From assembly GCA_022393335.1 (NCBI GenBank), contig JAJEKB010000381.1, positions 237,982 through 301,981 of the forward strand: a stretch of DNA of 64,000 nucleotides, written 5' to 3'. The first letter of the stretch is position 1. Each line of letters opens with the position of its first letter. Source of the stretch: Macrotrachela quadricornifera (Eukaryota; Rotifera; Eurotatoria; Philodinida; Philodinidae). The notes under the pieces were generated by a model. That model was not told the DNA's origin and searched no databases. It was given only the letters and a program-made list of their open reading frames with translations. This document shows, in pieces, positions 48,273 through 60,511 of this stretch. Position numbers and translations under genes: made by a program.

Positions 48273-50698
48273 TTATAAATTATCATCAAGACCATAACGT
48301 GTAAAATGTTTAACCTAAAATTAAATACAAAATTATATATTTAAAAAATTCAATTAAATTTTGTTTACCATAAATGTCCAAGATCCATCATTAATATCAT
48401 AATTAATAAATTCTCCATCAAATTTTTTAGTTGTTTCACATAAATAATCATTATAATTTACTGCTTTTAGACGTTCAATATCAGTTATTTCTTCACGTGT
48501 TGTTCGATCAATTGGATAAATACCAAATAATGTTATACGAGCTGGAACATTTAATTCGTCACCAACTGATGGTTTATTATCATCATCTGGATAAACAGTA
48601 ACTTCATGACGATTAATTTCAACTAGAATAAAATTATAAAAAAAAAACAAAATTTTAAATGTAATTTTATTTACCTATTTCATCAAGATTAAGTCCAGCA
48701 ATATTAATATTACCATAAAATGTTACTAAACCATATTTTTCATGTCCAACAGTAAATTGTTTAAGAATACATTCTCCTTTATCATTAAATAACGATTTTA
48801 ATTCAGATATATTTGGTTTCATATAATAATTATCACGAGTTAATATTGGTAAACGATAATTTTGAGAATTAGTCTTTGATTTACGTGAAATTATTGGAGA
48901 TGATGATTGTTTAGGAATAATTGATGAAGTTGTATGATGATGACTGGGTGATCTATCACGATTTTGATCTATAAAATAAAAGAATAAAAAAAAAGAAATA
49001 AACAAAATATGTTTAAATTAAATTTTCTATTCAGATAGACTTACTTGATGCATGTGAAATTTGTTCATTACGTATAGTTAATGGTGGTGAAGGTGAAGGT
49101 GTTATATTAGATAAATTTTCAAGTTCAGCTAAATTTCTTAATGGATAGAGTGAACGAATAGAATTTGATTGATATGATGAATTAATATTGTCATTTGATA
49201 AACGTAATTTTGACAATTTAGTTTGACTAAGTAAAATAAGTTCTTCTTCATCAGTAAAATTTCCTGCTAATGTACTTTTTATTTCTTTAATTGGTGTTGT
49301 TGATCGTTGATTCGGTAATTTTATATCATCATTTAATGTTGATGATGATGATGAAACAGGTTTTAATTTAAAATTAACATTAACTGATGTACGAGATGAT
49401 GATATTTTTCGATTATTTGATTGTATTGGAAGTGTGATTGGTATTGGTGTTGATGGTGTTACTGTTGTTGTCGTGGTTGTTGATGATAAAGTTGAAACAA
49501 CAGTAGATTCTTTAGGTATTGGAATATGATCAATATTAGAAAAATCTTTTTTTCCACGATTACTATATGGATCAAGAAGTAATCTAGCAAGAAGTTGTTC
49601 TTGAATAATTGAAGATGATTGTTGAGTATTTTGTTCTTCTCTTGATGCTTGAGATATTGTTGTTATTGATGAAGATGATGTTACAATAGGTTGAGTTTGT
49701 GTTACAGGTGATGTATTATTTTCCAAGATACTTGTTGCAGCCAATGGAAAAGAAAATGGTGTCATTGTTGAAGCAATTGATTGCGTTCCAATATTATTAA
49801 AGATTGAAGGCGCATTTGTTGTTGTTGTTGTTATTAAATTTGGTATACGAAAGATAGATGATGTAGTAGTTGGAGGAATACTACTGGAAGATGTTACTAT
49901 CGGTGATTGCGAAAATATATTTATACCAAATGGTGATTGAGTTGTAACTGGTGGTACACAAAATGGATTAGTTGGTGTTGTTGAAGTAAAAATCGATGTT
50001 GTGATTGGTGCTGCAGATGTTGTAATAGGAAATGGATTAAATACTGTTGAGGTTGGTATTTGCCATGCATTCATTATTGGTGATGTATTTGTACTAAATA
50101 TGGAATTGCCAACTGGAAATTTTCTGTTGGATTGATAATCTTCGAAACGAAGTTCATCCATTGATTTGTGCAGATATTCTTTCATCGCAGATATACATTG
50201 AAATGTTATTTTTATTCTTAGAATTTTATTTGTGTCAGTTTTTATAATATCTGTTAAAAGATACAATAATGTTTAACAAAATTTAATAGTTTAAGATATG
50301 AAACTTACCTTGTGAAGATACTGGATTAAATTTAAGTGTTGTTCCTGATAAATTTGTTAATTGTGTAACTGATGTTCCTTGATTGTTAGCAAATATTGAT
50401 GTACCACCAAAACCTAAAAGTTCAATTATTAAAATCAAATTATTAATGTTACTGTTTATTTCATACCTGTAGATGCAAAATTAGTAGAAGTATTTGGTGT
50501 TGGTGGATTACCAAATGGAGAAACAGTTGATGTATTTTTGACACCAGAACCAAATATAAAGGGTTGTGATGAAGATGAAGTACCAGAACCAAACACAAAT
50601 GGTTGTGTCATAGTAGGAGGAGAAAATGTAAATGTTGAATTTGATGTAGTAGAAGCTACAGTCGTACTTGTTAATGCTTTACCAGTAAAATCAAACAT
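48273..50698 (-). CDS. NUP98: Nucleoporin NUP98 (no NUP96 part)
   Basis: Exons 50467-50698, 50309-50413, 49045-50250, 48675-48968, 48369-48622 and 48273-48314 give 710 residues. The N-terminus has short FG-type repeats (FVFGSG, FIFGSG, SPFGN). The GLEBS segment follows: TTLKFNPVS, then ITFQCISAMKEYLHKSMDEL and RFEDYQSNRK, which in other animals binds RAE1/Gle2. A long Ser/Thr/Pro-rich linker has scattered NPF/SIF motifs and almost no GLFG. The C-terminal autoproteolytic domain is complete: LTRDNYYMKPNISELKSLF, CILKQFTVGHEKYG, GSWTFMV, and KHFTRYGLDDNL at the end. It stops 9 residues after the cleavage motif, so no NUP96 is encoded. The usual HF|S is HF|T here. The gene is divergent from ARFGAP, with 682 bp between start codons. 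Confidence 0.9.
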
Positions 50699-51380
50699 GA
50701 ATTCTATTTTCTGCAGAGAATATAATTATAATTGTGAATAAGATAATAAATATCGAAAATAATAAAATAAAATGAAAGCTTTAATCAAGAGTGAATATGT
50801 AGAAACACGTATAATTCACAAGCGTTGTATTATCAAATGAGAATTGACTGATGTCTTCAAACATTATATAATAGCATAAATGAGTCAAATGGCAATCTAC
50901 AAGCGTAATAACAATGGTGATTATTGCGCAATAATATAAAAATGTGACTCAGAAATTTTTTTTTTGATAACAGTTGTCCATTTTGAAACTCTTTCGTTCT
51001 GTATACATTCGTAACAGGGTAACTTATTAACAAATAATATCATATAATAGAGGTCGTCTTATATTCTTTGAATAAATTTTATTTAATTCAATTTTTAAAT
51101 GTAAAGAATTAGTTTGTTAGTTTAAATTTTAATCTTATTATATATATATATATATATATATATTTGAATATCTTACCTTTAAATTTATTGGTATGTTAAT
51201 ACTGATATAGCTAACGAATAATCTCTATTGATCGTTGTCATTCATTACTCATTCCGTTTATTTGCTTTAGTTTCATATAAATATAGTGAGAGGTGATCAA
51301 GGTTAAAACAATTTTTTGATTTCTAGATTGATTAAATTTATAGTTGAAAAATAAATATTAATTATTAAATTTATAAAATA
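50699..51380. promoter_or_regulatory. Divergent upstream region of NUP98 and ARFGAP
   Basis: 682 bp between opposite start codons, with a (TA)n run at about 51140-51163. No motif is assigned. Confidence 0.5.
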
Positions 51381-54300
51381 ATGGAAGAACCAACTAAGTC
51401 AGACATTGATGCAATTTTTAAACGATTAAGAACTATGCCTGCTAATAAAGTTTGTCAAGAATTTTATGTTCATTATATAAAATTATATTTATATGTATAT
51501 ATTAACAGATGTGTTTTGATTGTAATGCTAAAAATCCAACATGGGCATCGGTTACTTATGGTGTATTTTTATGTATTGATTGTTCAGCAAGACATCGTAG
51601 TCTTGGTGTTCATTTATCATTTATTCGTTCGACTAATCTTGATACTAGTTGGGGATGGCTTCAACTTCGGTATATTTTATTTAAATAGTAATTTTTAATT
51701 ATTATTATTTCTTTTTATATATTGAGAGCTATGCAAGTTGGTGGAAATGCTAATGCTGTAAATATTTTTTTATTTTATGATGATAAATTCTAAATTAAAC
51801 TTTTTTCTTAGGAAGCATTTTTTCAACAACATGGTTGTGATACAAAAGATATTCAACAAAAATATAACAGTCGAGCTGCACAACTTTATCGTGAAAAACT
51901 TCATCAACTTGCTACGAAAGCAATGAAACAATATGGAACAAAAGTAATTAAATATTTAAAAAAAAGATTTTATTTTATATACGTTTGTCTTTTTTTGTTA
52001 GCTTTTTCTTGATGAAGGACATAGAAGTGAACATGGTCATTCAACAAGTGATAAGAAAGAAACGGATTTCTTCCATGAACATTCTAAAGCATCACCTAAA
52101 ACGTTTTTCGATGATAATGTAACAGTTTCTTCACATTCAAGCAATCAAAGTCTTGATAAAAGTAAGTTTATCTAATTTATTTATATTTCCTTCAAGTTCT
52201 TTGATTTATTCTATTTTTAGCTGAACAACAAACGGAAGGACCATCTGTTGATCCAAATGCATTTGATAATGATAGTTCAGCGAAAGCACTCGATCCGAAA
52301 AAAACAACTATCGGACAACGTCGTGCGCCAGCAGCTAAAAAGGTTTGATTATATTTTTATTATATTATAAAATAAAGCAGGGGATTAGTAAGTGATTAAG
52401 TTGGTCCCCTTGAGAAATTCAATATCTTTTATATAAAACTGTCATATAAGGTGTTCAAAATTGTTTACTAGTAGAATAAGCTCTATTGTGATTCTTTGAG
52501 CTGTATCTAGATTTTAATCTATAATTTAATAGTTAATCAGATCAGTTTTCATATGATTTGATAGTATTTTGGAGTGCCTATAAAATGATAATAAAAATAT
52601 CTAAGAAAAATACTGATTGATATGACTTTACATAGGACAGATTGTTCTCATATGAACATCAGTGACCAAATATTGACCATTTACAAAAGTTCAATAAATG
52701 CTGTTCTTCATAGATGATTTTGATCATGTTTGAATTAGCATTCAAAAGTAAGTAGATTTGTGTCAATTTCAAATCTTCTCTACGACTTCTCTTTTGTCAA
52801 AAGATTCACCCCTCTTCCACCTCAGGGGTAGATCAAAAAATGAAGTTCGTTATAACGGTGTTTTGTTTGTGTGAACATATATGCGATTTCGAGTTCTGGC
52901 ATAATTTTAAAGCTTTAGAACTTGTTGAACTTTTCTAAATGATCAAAATTTGTTCACTAATAGTCATGTGAGAACAATCTGTTCTATGTAAAGCCATGTC
53001 AATCGGTATTTTTCTTAGATATTTTTATTATCATTTTATTGGCACTTCAAAACACTATCAAACTATGTGAAAATTGATCTGATTAACTATTAATTATAGA
53101 GGAAAATCTAGATACAGCTCAAAGAAACACAATAGAGCTTATTCTACTAGTAAACGATTTTGAACATCTTGTGAGACAGTTTTATATAAAAAAAATTGAA
53201 TTTCTCAAGAGGGTTGATTTCATCGCTTATCGACTCCCTTCTTTATTTACTATTTTTTTTAGAAAGGTTTTGGTGCACAAAAAGTAACAGCTGATTTTAA
53301 AGAAATTGAACGTAATATTCAAGAACAAGAAAAATTTCGTGAACAACAAGCTCATCTTGAAATTAAAAATCGTGAAGAATCAGAAAAACAACTAGAAAAA
53401 CAAATGTAAAAAATATAAAATAAAATTATTTCTAATAACCCTATCAAAAAATTCTTTTTTTTTAATTTTAGGGCAAATCTTAAATTTGCTTATCAAGATA
53501 TGAATAAACAACGTGACATAGAAGAAGCTAAATTAAAACAATCAAATCCAAAAAAAGCTGAACAAATGGAACGTCTTGGTATGGGTTTTGCTAATAGAAG
53601 GTAAAATTAATTATTAATTAAAACAATAATTAAATTATTCTATATAATTTTATTTAGTGGTATTAGTCATAGTGCAATGACTGATATGCAAACAATACAA
53701 CAAGAAGGTGTAACAACAACAAGAAATGTTTCACTTGCACCACGAAATCGAGATTTCTTTGATGATTTTGAACCATCTGGTTTTAGTAGTCGATCGAAGT
53801 ATGTATTTGGTTTTATTAATAGATATATATATATATATATTATTCAATTTATTATTTAGTTATGATGCATTATCATCAAGAGATAATGATCGATATTATG
53901 AGGATTCTAGAAAGTATTCATATAATTAATGCTACTTATACACATGCTTTTTTTTGAATACCTTAAATATCAGCATTTTAATAAAGAATAGAAACGAGAA
54001 TGACAGAAAGTCATAAATCTTTGAGTATTAATTTCTTATTCAAACTTGACGCATTGTATAGCATATAAATTATAGGAAGGTATAAAACATTTGTCGGTAT
54101 CTTACTAGTTAACACTATATTTGAGAATTGTTATCTAGAAATCTATTCGAATAACACTGATGTCATTGAAAACATTATCACTAATTTCACGGAATACACT
54201 GTCATCGACCTCACTGATACATGAAAATACTGACGCGATAGCACACTGACTGTATATGATCTGCTTCAAGGAATGCAAAGTAGAATACTAAAAAAATTAG

Positions 54301-55804
54301 TCATTACGAATTGAAAATAATATTTCAACAGTCATGACGCATGAGAAAATAGATGAAGATTGTTGAAGTAATGCTTCGCACCTTTAATTCGACTCTGTAA
54401 ACTCAGTAGTATGTCAGTATTTTCAATAAAGTTTAGTATCGGCATAGTCTATTTTCAGTAAACCGATAGTAATATATCCCTAGATCTTATTCATATCATA
54501 AATGTTTACTAATTATTATGATTATTAAACACTTTAGTAGATAATACACTAATCTCAATTAAAAATAAATAAAATCTTTAGAGAAAAAAATTTATTTAAA
54601 ACAAAGCTATAATAAATTTAGCATAATAAGTTTTGATTTTATTGTTTTTTTTTATATAGACTAGATGATGATCTATTCAAACCAAAATCATCATCAAAAA
54701 ATATCGATACATTCAGTGCTGATTGGGAAGTTATTGATCGAAATACTCCAACCAAAGAATTTGGATCAAGTGGAATGAATAGTTCATCATATTCTAATTA
54801 TGGTAATTCAACAACTAACAGTGGTGGTTATAGGTATAGAAAGAATTTTAATAGAAATATTACATTTAAATAATATCTATTAGTTCATCATCAAAATCAA
54901 AAAATCAATCATCTACATCTTATGGTGGAGCGAATGATGGTGATGCACAAAAACGTTTTTCAAACGCTAAAGCTATATCAAGTGATCAATTTTTTAACAA
55001 TGATTCCGACGTACGTATGTGAACGTCGTAAAAACATTGAATATATATATATATATAAAAGAATCCATATCAATTTTCATCATATTTTTTTGCTGCATGT
55101 GTTTCAATCTAAACAACAACCAAAAAAAAAACAATATTTTTTTTTGCTCACTAATTAACACTTTTTGATAATGTACACGTACTAATCTAAAATGAAACTT
55201 CTTTGAAAATGCTTGAGCCTGTAACTTCCAAATTCAAATATTATTATATATATATAAAATTAATAAAATAATTTTTTTTTATTATAGAATTTTGTAATGA
55301 TAAAAAAAATATTTCTTTTTAATTTAATTTCTTATAGAATGATCGAAACAATGTTCTATCACGTTTTGAAGGAAGTACAAGTATTTCAAGTGAAGATTAT
55401 TTTGGTGATCCAAATAAAAAACAACAAAATCGTTCCAATTATCAAGGTCCTGATATGGCAACAATGAAAGCTGATTTCAAAGACGGTGTATCGAAAGCAG
55501 CTGGTAAATTATCATCATTAGCCAATAGTGTTATGTCAAGTATTCAGGTATGAAAACAAATTTAAAATAAGTTCTTTTTTTATCTCTTAAATTTTGCATC
55601 ATAAAAAAATTCAAATATTTTCTTGTAGAAAAAATAGAACTCTACTATTAATAAAATTGGTAAGAATAATTAGTAATTTATATTTGACAGTTTATAATAT
55701 AAGGCTATTATTTTGTTATGGGTTTTGACTATACAGTTATAAATTAATTAAAAGATATTATTTCTAATTGTATTCTTTTCTTTTTTGTTTAGGATCGGAA
55801 TTGA
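51381..55804 (+). CDS. ARFGAP2: ADP-ribosylation factor GTPase-activating protein 2/3
   Basis: It starts [20 protein letters not shown]. The zinc finger is [11 protein letters not shown] to FLCIDC (C25, C28, C45, C48; CX2CX16CX2C), followed by [15 protein letters not shown] with the catalytic Arg. GTP hydrolysis on Arf1 at the Golgi/COPI coat is the family role. Exons begin 51381-51449 and 51509 onward. A basic region near [20 protein letters not shown] is followed by a coiled coil and Ser-rich repeats. The conserved C-terminus, [17 protein letters not shown], is completed as DRN-stop by the exon at 55793-55804, as in animal ARFGAP2/3. An alternative 31-nt exon at 55629-55659 would instead give KK-stop. 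Two introns are long: 52343-53262, filled by a foldback element, and 53914-54659. Which vertebrate paralogue it matches best is uncertain. Confidence 0.92.
52371..53248. mobile_element. Foldback element with about 330-bp inverted arms in an ARFGAP intron
   Basis: The left arm (52371 to about 52700) and right arm (about 52921 to 53248) are reverse complements over their full length, with scattered mismatches. Both carry cagattgttctca, aaaatatctaagaaaaatac and cttgagaaattcaat in matching order. The outermost matching text is aataaag on both ends. The loop of about 220 bp has no coding frame. It fills nearly all of intron 52343-53262. It is a non-autonomous foldback or long-TIR element. No clean direct target duplication is visible. 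Confidence 0.9.
55629..55659 (+). other. Candidate 31-nt alternative terminal exon of ARFGAP
   Basis: The segment is preceded by ttcttgtag and followed by gtaagaat, so it has both splice sites. Included, it ends the protein as QKK-stop; skipped, it ends as QDRN-stop. The stop is the third codon of the exon. Confidence 0.5.
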
Positions 55805-56759
55805 AATTATCAGACAACAATTACTTGACATTGTTAACAGTTTCTTCTTCAAATCATCTATAGACAATTGTTTTTTTTATATTTGACATAATCATCTTGT
55901 TTCTAATTGAGTATGCCCACAAGGACATTTATATAACATTGTTTAATATAAAAATTTTCTCATCACCATTTGTTTTTTTATTTTTACTCATTTGATTGTT
56001 ATTAATTTGTCATTTGTATCGGATCTGATTATGTTAATTTATTTTAAAAACATATTTATCCTTTCCATCTATATGAATATACATATATATATATATATAT
56101 AAAGTAAAAAGATCAATTGTTCAATTGTAAAAATTTAGTATTTATTATGAAGAATGACGTTATTATTCTTATTTTGTTTTTTGCTTAAATTACATGAATA
56201 ATTTAACAACGAAATTAAGCTTTTTTTGGATTGTACTTATAAATGATCATGACAAATGTATGAAGCTCTAGTGCAAGTGTCAACATTCGTTATATTATTG
56301 TTCGAATAATAAAGACAATAAATCATATTACAATCACTCCCCCTTTTTTTTTTCTTTTCTCTTTTTCTTTCGATATATGAAAGCCAATGTTATTAGATTT
56401 TGCAAACTATTTGAGGAGTACTACTATTTTCCTCAACCGCCGAGGAAAAAAAAAAGAGAGAAAAAGTCTCCTAGTAATATTAGATGTAAAAATAACGAAT
56501 AGAAAAGAAGAAAAAGAACGTTACTTCTATCAGCAATATTTTGTTGCTTCTTTATACTAACGAAGAACAATACGAGTCTCTTCATTCGTCATACGAGCAA
56601 AAATATTTTACTAAAAGAACGAGGGCAGATACAGGACGAAAAAAAAAGGGCAATCATAGACTTTACAAATAGATTGTTAATAAACACATACATCATTCAA
56701 TTTTGTGTAATTCACCTGCTACTTATTATATCTAAATTTATATAGACAATAATAAACAA
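55805..56759. other. ARFGAP 3' UTR and upstream region of the next gene
   Basis: Long AT-rich 3' flank with (AT)n near 56085-56101 and aataaagacaataaatc near 56307-56324 as a likely polyadenylation site. It then passes into the promoter of the LURP-like gene. No coding signal. Confidence 0.5.
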
Positions 56760-57374
56760 ATGAAATATACCATTGCACGACAGTTTTCATTAAAAAATGA
56801 AAAATTTGAAATTATTAATAATTCAAAAACAGTATGTACAGTTAAAGCTACACATTCTAAAGAACATAAAGGTCAATTCAAGTAATAATCATCTTTATTC
56901 TATAAACTTTATTATTGGTTTTTTTCTAGTGTTCAATTATCGAATGTAATATCAGAATGCTTTGGGCGGGAAACTTGCATTATTGAAGCAAATCCGGATA
57001 ATCCTCGAAATTATTTCATTTATCTAAAAACTAGTGGATCAAACGAAAAAATTCCTTTTGGACAATTATATTATGAACTTTGTAGTTACAATAATTATCT
57101 TTATACAATTGTTATTGGAAGAAAATTATATAAAGTTCGAAGTTGTGATTTAAAAGATCGACGTTTAACTATTGTAGATATTCTTGGACAAAATAATAAT
57201 TCCAAATCAGATCAATATTCAGCAATACAATGTCCAGAAACATTGTTTCAAGTTATTGATTCATTTTCAAAATCAAATAAAACTTATCATGTTACTATAA
57301 ACGATAAAGAAAAGCAACTTGGATATCTTGCTATTGTTATTCTACTTGATCTTCATGAATGTAAACGAGTTTGA
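56760..57374 (+). CDS. LURP-one/scramblase-like (tubby-fold) protein, tentative
   Basis: Two exons, 56760-56880 and 56929-57374, give 188 residues. The opening MKYTIARQFSLKNEKFEIIN has the pattern of LURP-one-related proteins (a Tyr-x-Ile strand, then FSLxxKFxI, then an acid/Asn turn). The rest alternates short beta strands (YFIYLKTSG, LYTIVIGRKLYKVRSCDL, YHVTINDKEKQLGYLAIVIL), as expected of the 12-strand tubby-like barrel shared with phospholipid scramblases. No membrane helix or catalytic motif is seen. The function is unknown; members of this fold bind phosphoinositides or lipids. A taxon-specific protein is possible. Confidence 0.6.
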
Positions 57375-59948
57375 TATTAAAATAAAAGTTCTATCTTATT
57401 TTTTTTTTTGTTTTTGTATTAAAAGACAATGTTTCTTTTGCGATGTAATTAATCTTATAAAGAAAAATAAATTTTATTTTGATTAAACATAAATTGATAT
57501 TTAAAATGTGAAATATCAAGTATGTATTACATTGTGCTAGAATTGAATACGTGTTATGTTATTGTAAATGAAAATGTCATATTAAAGCAATACAATATTG
57601 CATACTTTGGACATCCTTTAGAAAGATATGAAAAATTTTTCGCTTAAATTATATAAAAATAATCATACATTTTTATGTAATTAAGAGCGTAGGAGTAATA
57701 GGTGCTATTAAATGATGAAATAAAACGATAAAGATAAACGCAAATACCCATATTTTATGTTATTATTGTACATCAACAAGGTGAAAAAAAATATGTAATA
57801 CGACATATTTTGAACTATTATTATTACAAATATTATTTCTTTAATGAATGACAAATGAATTATTTGTATATTATTGAATTAGAAAATGTATAATTTAGTA
57901 GACTTCTTATTCATACTTATCAGTAAAATATTAGATTAGTTGATAAATGTTACATATGGTAGAATATTACTTTCTGATATATCGCTTATCTAACATAGCA
58001 TCAATGTAAATTATATTAATTCATTTTGCTTATCTCATAAATGAATATATGGTTAATATTTTTAATTATAGAATATTCGCATAATCATAGATCATTAACG
58101 TAGCTCATTAATATTCTCATATATCCAAAGATAATGAGAAATACAGGAAATTTTTCTACCCATTCTTGGATACTTACGCAACAGATCGTTATTCAAATTA
58201 ATCTAATTTAAATAAGAAATTGAGAATTTTTGTAGAAGAGCATCCCACTTAAGTGCGTAGTATGCCTATGCTCATTTGATCTGACAACATATGCAATCAA
58301 TTAGAGTGATAATTTCCATAATTTTCTAATAACAGTAATTATTGATCAAATATATGATATGTTTTTTAAAATTCACGACATAGTTAATTTATGATAATGA
58401 ATCAATAGATAAATTTGTTTTTAGTCTATAATGATTTAAAAATACTCGCTGAAATACGATATTAAATGCAAATACAAGCGAAATTTTCATAGATCAATAT
58501 TAACAAATGTTTTTTTTTATGGCTGCTGCTATTCGATCAAATATTTATTTCTAATACATATGTATTGTCATTAGATACATATTATACAAGTTTAAGACGA
58601 AATTTTGAATCAAAATAAATCATATTTTTGCATTATACGATTCTATATTCAAAATATAATCTTTTGAGCAGTTTAACCTAACAATGAACACGGAACTTTT
58701 GTCACACAGACGATATATATATATATATATATAATTTGTCCAACACAGCTAATAATAACGATACGTGAATGTAAATGTCATTAATGTATAAAACATTCTA
58801 AAAAAGTTTATTGCATAAATTTTAATCCATGAAATATTAATATCACGCATTATCATCCATATTTTATTTTTATAATTGTTATTATTCCTATTAAAAGCTC
58901 AATTGGCACTCAATACAATATTTGTTCTGTATTATGCTATATGTGAAAGTTTAATAGAAGTAGTAGTATTTGCTTTTCTGATCAAACAAATACATCGGTA
59001 TACGTTAGCACTTTTCTTAGTTACTTCTGTGTTTTTCTTCTCCATAGTAACTATGTTTCCTATTTGTTTCTTCTTGAACCTTCTTTTTTTCTTTTTCCTT
59101 TTTTACCTTATCTTTATATTCTGATAATTTTTTTTCCCTCTTTTCCAAGTTTACTTTTCTTGCTTTTGCTGATAAGAAACACAATCATTTTTTTCTTTTT
59201 ATATTTCAGTCGTTGAAATTTTTTATATTTATTTTTTCTTGCTTGATTAGTTCAGTTTGATTTAAAAAGAAAAATTTTCCATATATAAACTGCTTCGAGA
59301 AATAATCAAAGAGAATATAAAAGATTTTATTATAGTAGATAGAATTTTTCTAGTTTTGATTTTTTATTTGTGTTATCGATCGCAATGTAAGTGCTTTCTT
59401 TTTCTTTTTAAAACTAATCTAGAAATATTTACATTGTTTGAAAAGAAAATATTTCTACAAATGACAGGTTTTGAAAATTTTTAAACAAACTTATCTTTTA
59501 ATACGAATGTAAAACAGTTTTATTAAAAGTAGTATATGAAAAATGGGTCAATTGGTATATAAGATAAACTTTGAATTGTTAAAATCTCGTAGAAATTGTT
59601 TCTTTTATAATTATTTCTATCGTGATTTGGTTGCATTCAATCATTATAGTTAAATCTTTTGAATACTGCTTAATCACTTTCTATGAATGTTCTTCTTATG
59701 TTGACACACTCAATACAACGTATAAGAAATTTTGCTTAATGAAACTTTCAATTGCGCTAATCTAGGATTTATTGGATGGGTTAAATATAATATTAGACAG
59801 TATTCATTTTGAAGATTTCTTAATTGAAATCATTTTGCAATTTACTACATCATATATTTCGGAAATAAATGATGAAAGTCTCAGTTGATACTTATCTGAT
59901 GAATTGCATGGCTGAAACGATTTTTTTCCTATTAAAAGTATCAAATTT
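57375..59948. other. Long intergenic stretch, no gene supported
   Basis: About 2.6 kb of AT-rich DNA. It holds (TA)n at about 58708-58732 and T-rich runs around 59080-59240 that create hydrophobic chance frames. No exon-like segment is recognised. Confidence 0.5.
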
Positions 59949-60209
59949 TTACTCATTTTCTATATTTATATGAAACAACATAATAGCTTCTTTCTTTTGA
60001 AACTCGTTCTCATTAAACATATCATATTCTTTTACAATTGTGGAATAAACTATTCTGTCTCTTTCCATCATTAATCTTTCTTTGAATTTTCCATTTTTTA
60101 TCAAAAGTTGCTTTTCTTTAATATTGACATAAAGCAAATGTTGATCATTACGACGTTTCGAAAGAGTAAGAGCATGAAATTTGAGATATGAAATAATATT
60201 AGACAACAT
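59949..60209 (-). CDS. Small hypothetical protein
   Basis: An 86-codon frame with ATG at 60207-60209. It is rich in Lys, Glu, Arg and hydrophobics and contains KRRNDQHLLYVNIKEKQLLI and RLMMERDRIVYSTIVKEYDM. The composition is more coding-like than other frames nearby. It lies divergently, 302 bp from the start of the KY-domain gene. No domain is recognised and chance cannot be ruled out. Confidence 0.35.
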   Translation of the reverse strand: MLSNIISYLKFHALTLSKRRNDQHLLYVNIKEKQLLIKNGKFKERLMMERDRIVYSTIVKEYDMFNENEFQKKEAIMLFHINIENE

Positions 60210-60511
60210 ATTTTTTTATGTATATTCGTTGAACAAGGCAAAAAATGCAGCGTTGATAATCGTGTCGTGTCATTTTTCTCTTTTTTTCATTCTCCTTGAG
60301 TGGCAAGTTTTGAATCTTTTTTTTTGTTGAAAAAGATAAGGAATACTAGTCATTTTTTTTGAGACTCCTGTTTCTCGTTATCATAGAAATAACTTATTGG
60401 AAACAATAGAAAAGAATCACAAGTCTACTATTTAAATCATTCATATTTTTTTTCCAACAAATATTTTAGTATAATTAACAGATTTCTTATACATAATTCA
60501 TTTATATAAAA
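60210..60511. promoter_or_regulatory. Upstream region of the KY-domain gene
   Basis: About 300 bp with T-tracts and an AT-rich stretch before the ATG (ttcatttatataaaaATG), whose tatataa-like text is too close to be a usual TATA box for that ATG. No other motif. Confidence 0.35.

Noticed and set aside
58876..59124. 82-codon hydrophobic frame
   Set aside because: Its Phe/Leu/Ile-rich product comes from T-rich DNA and has no other sign of coding.
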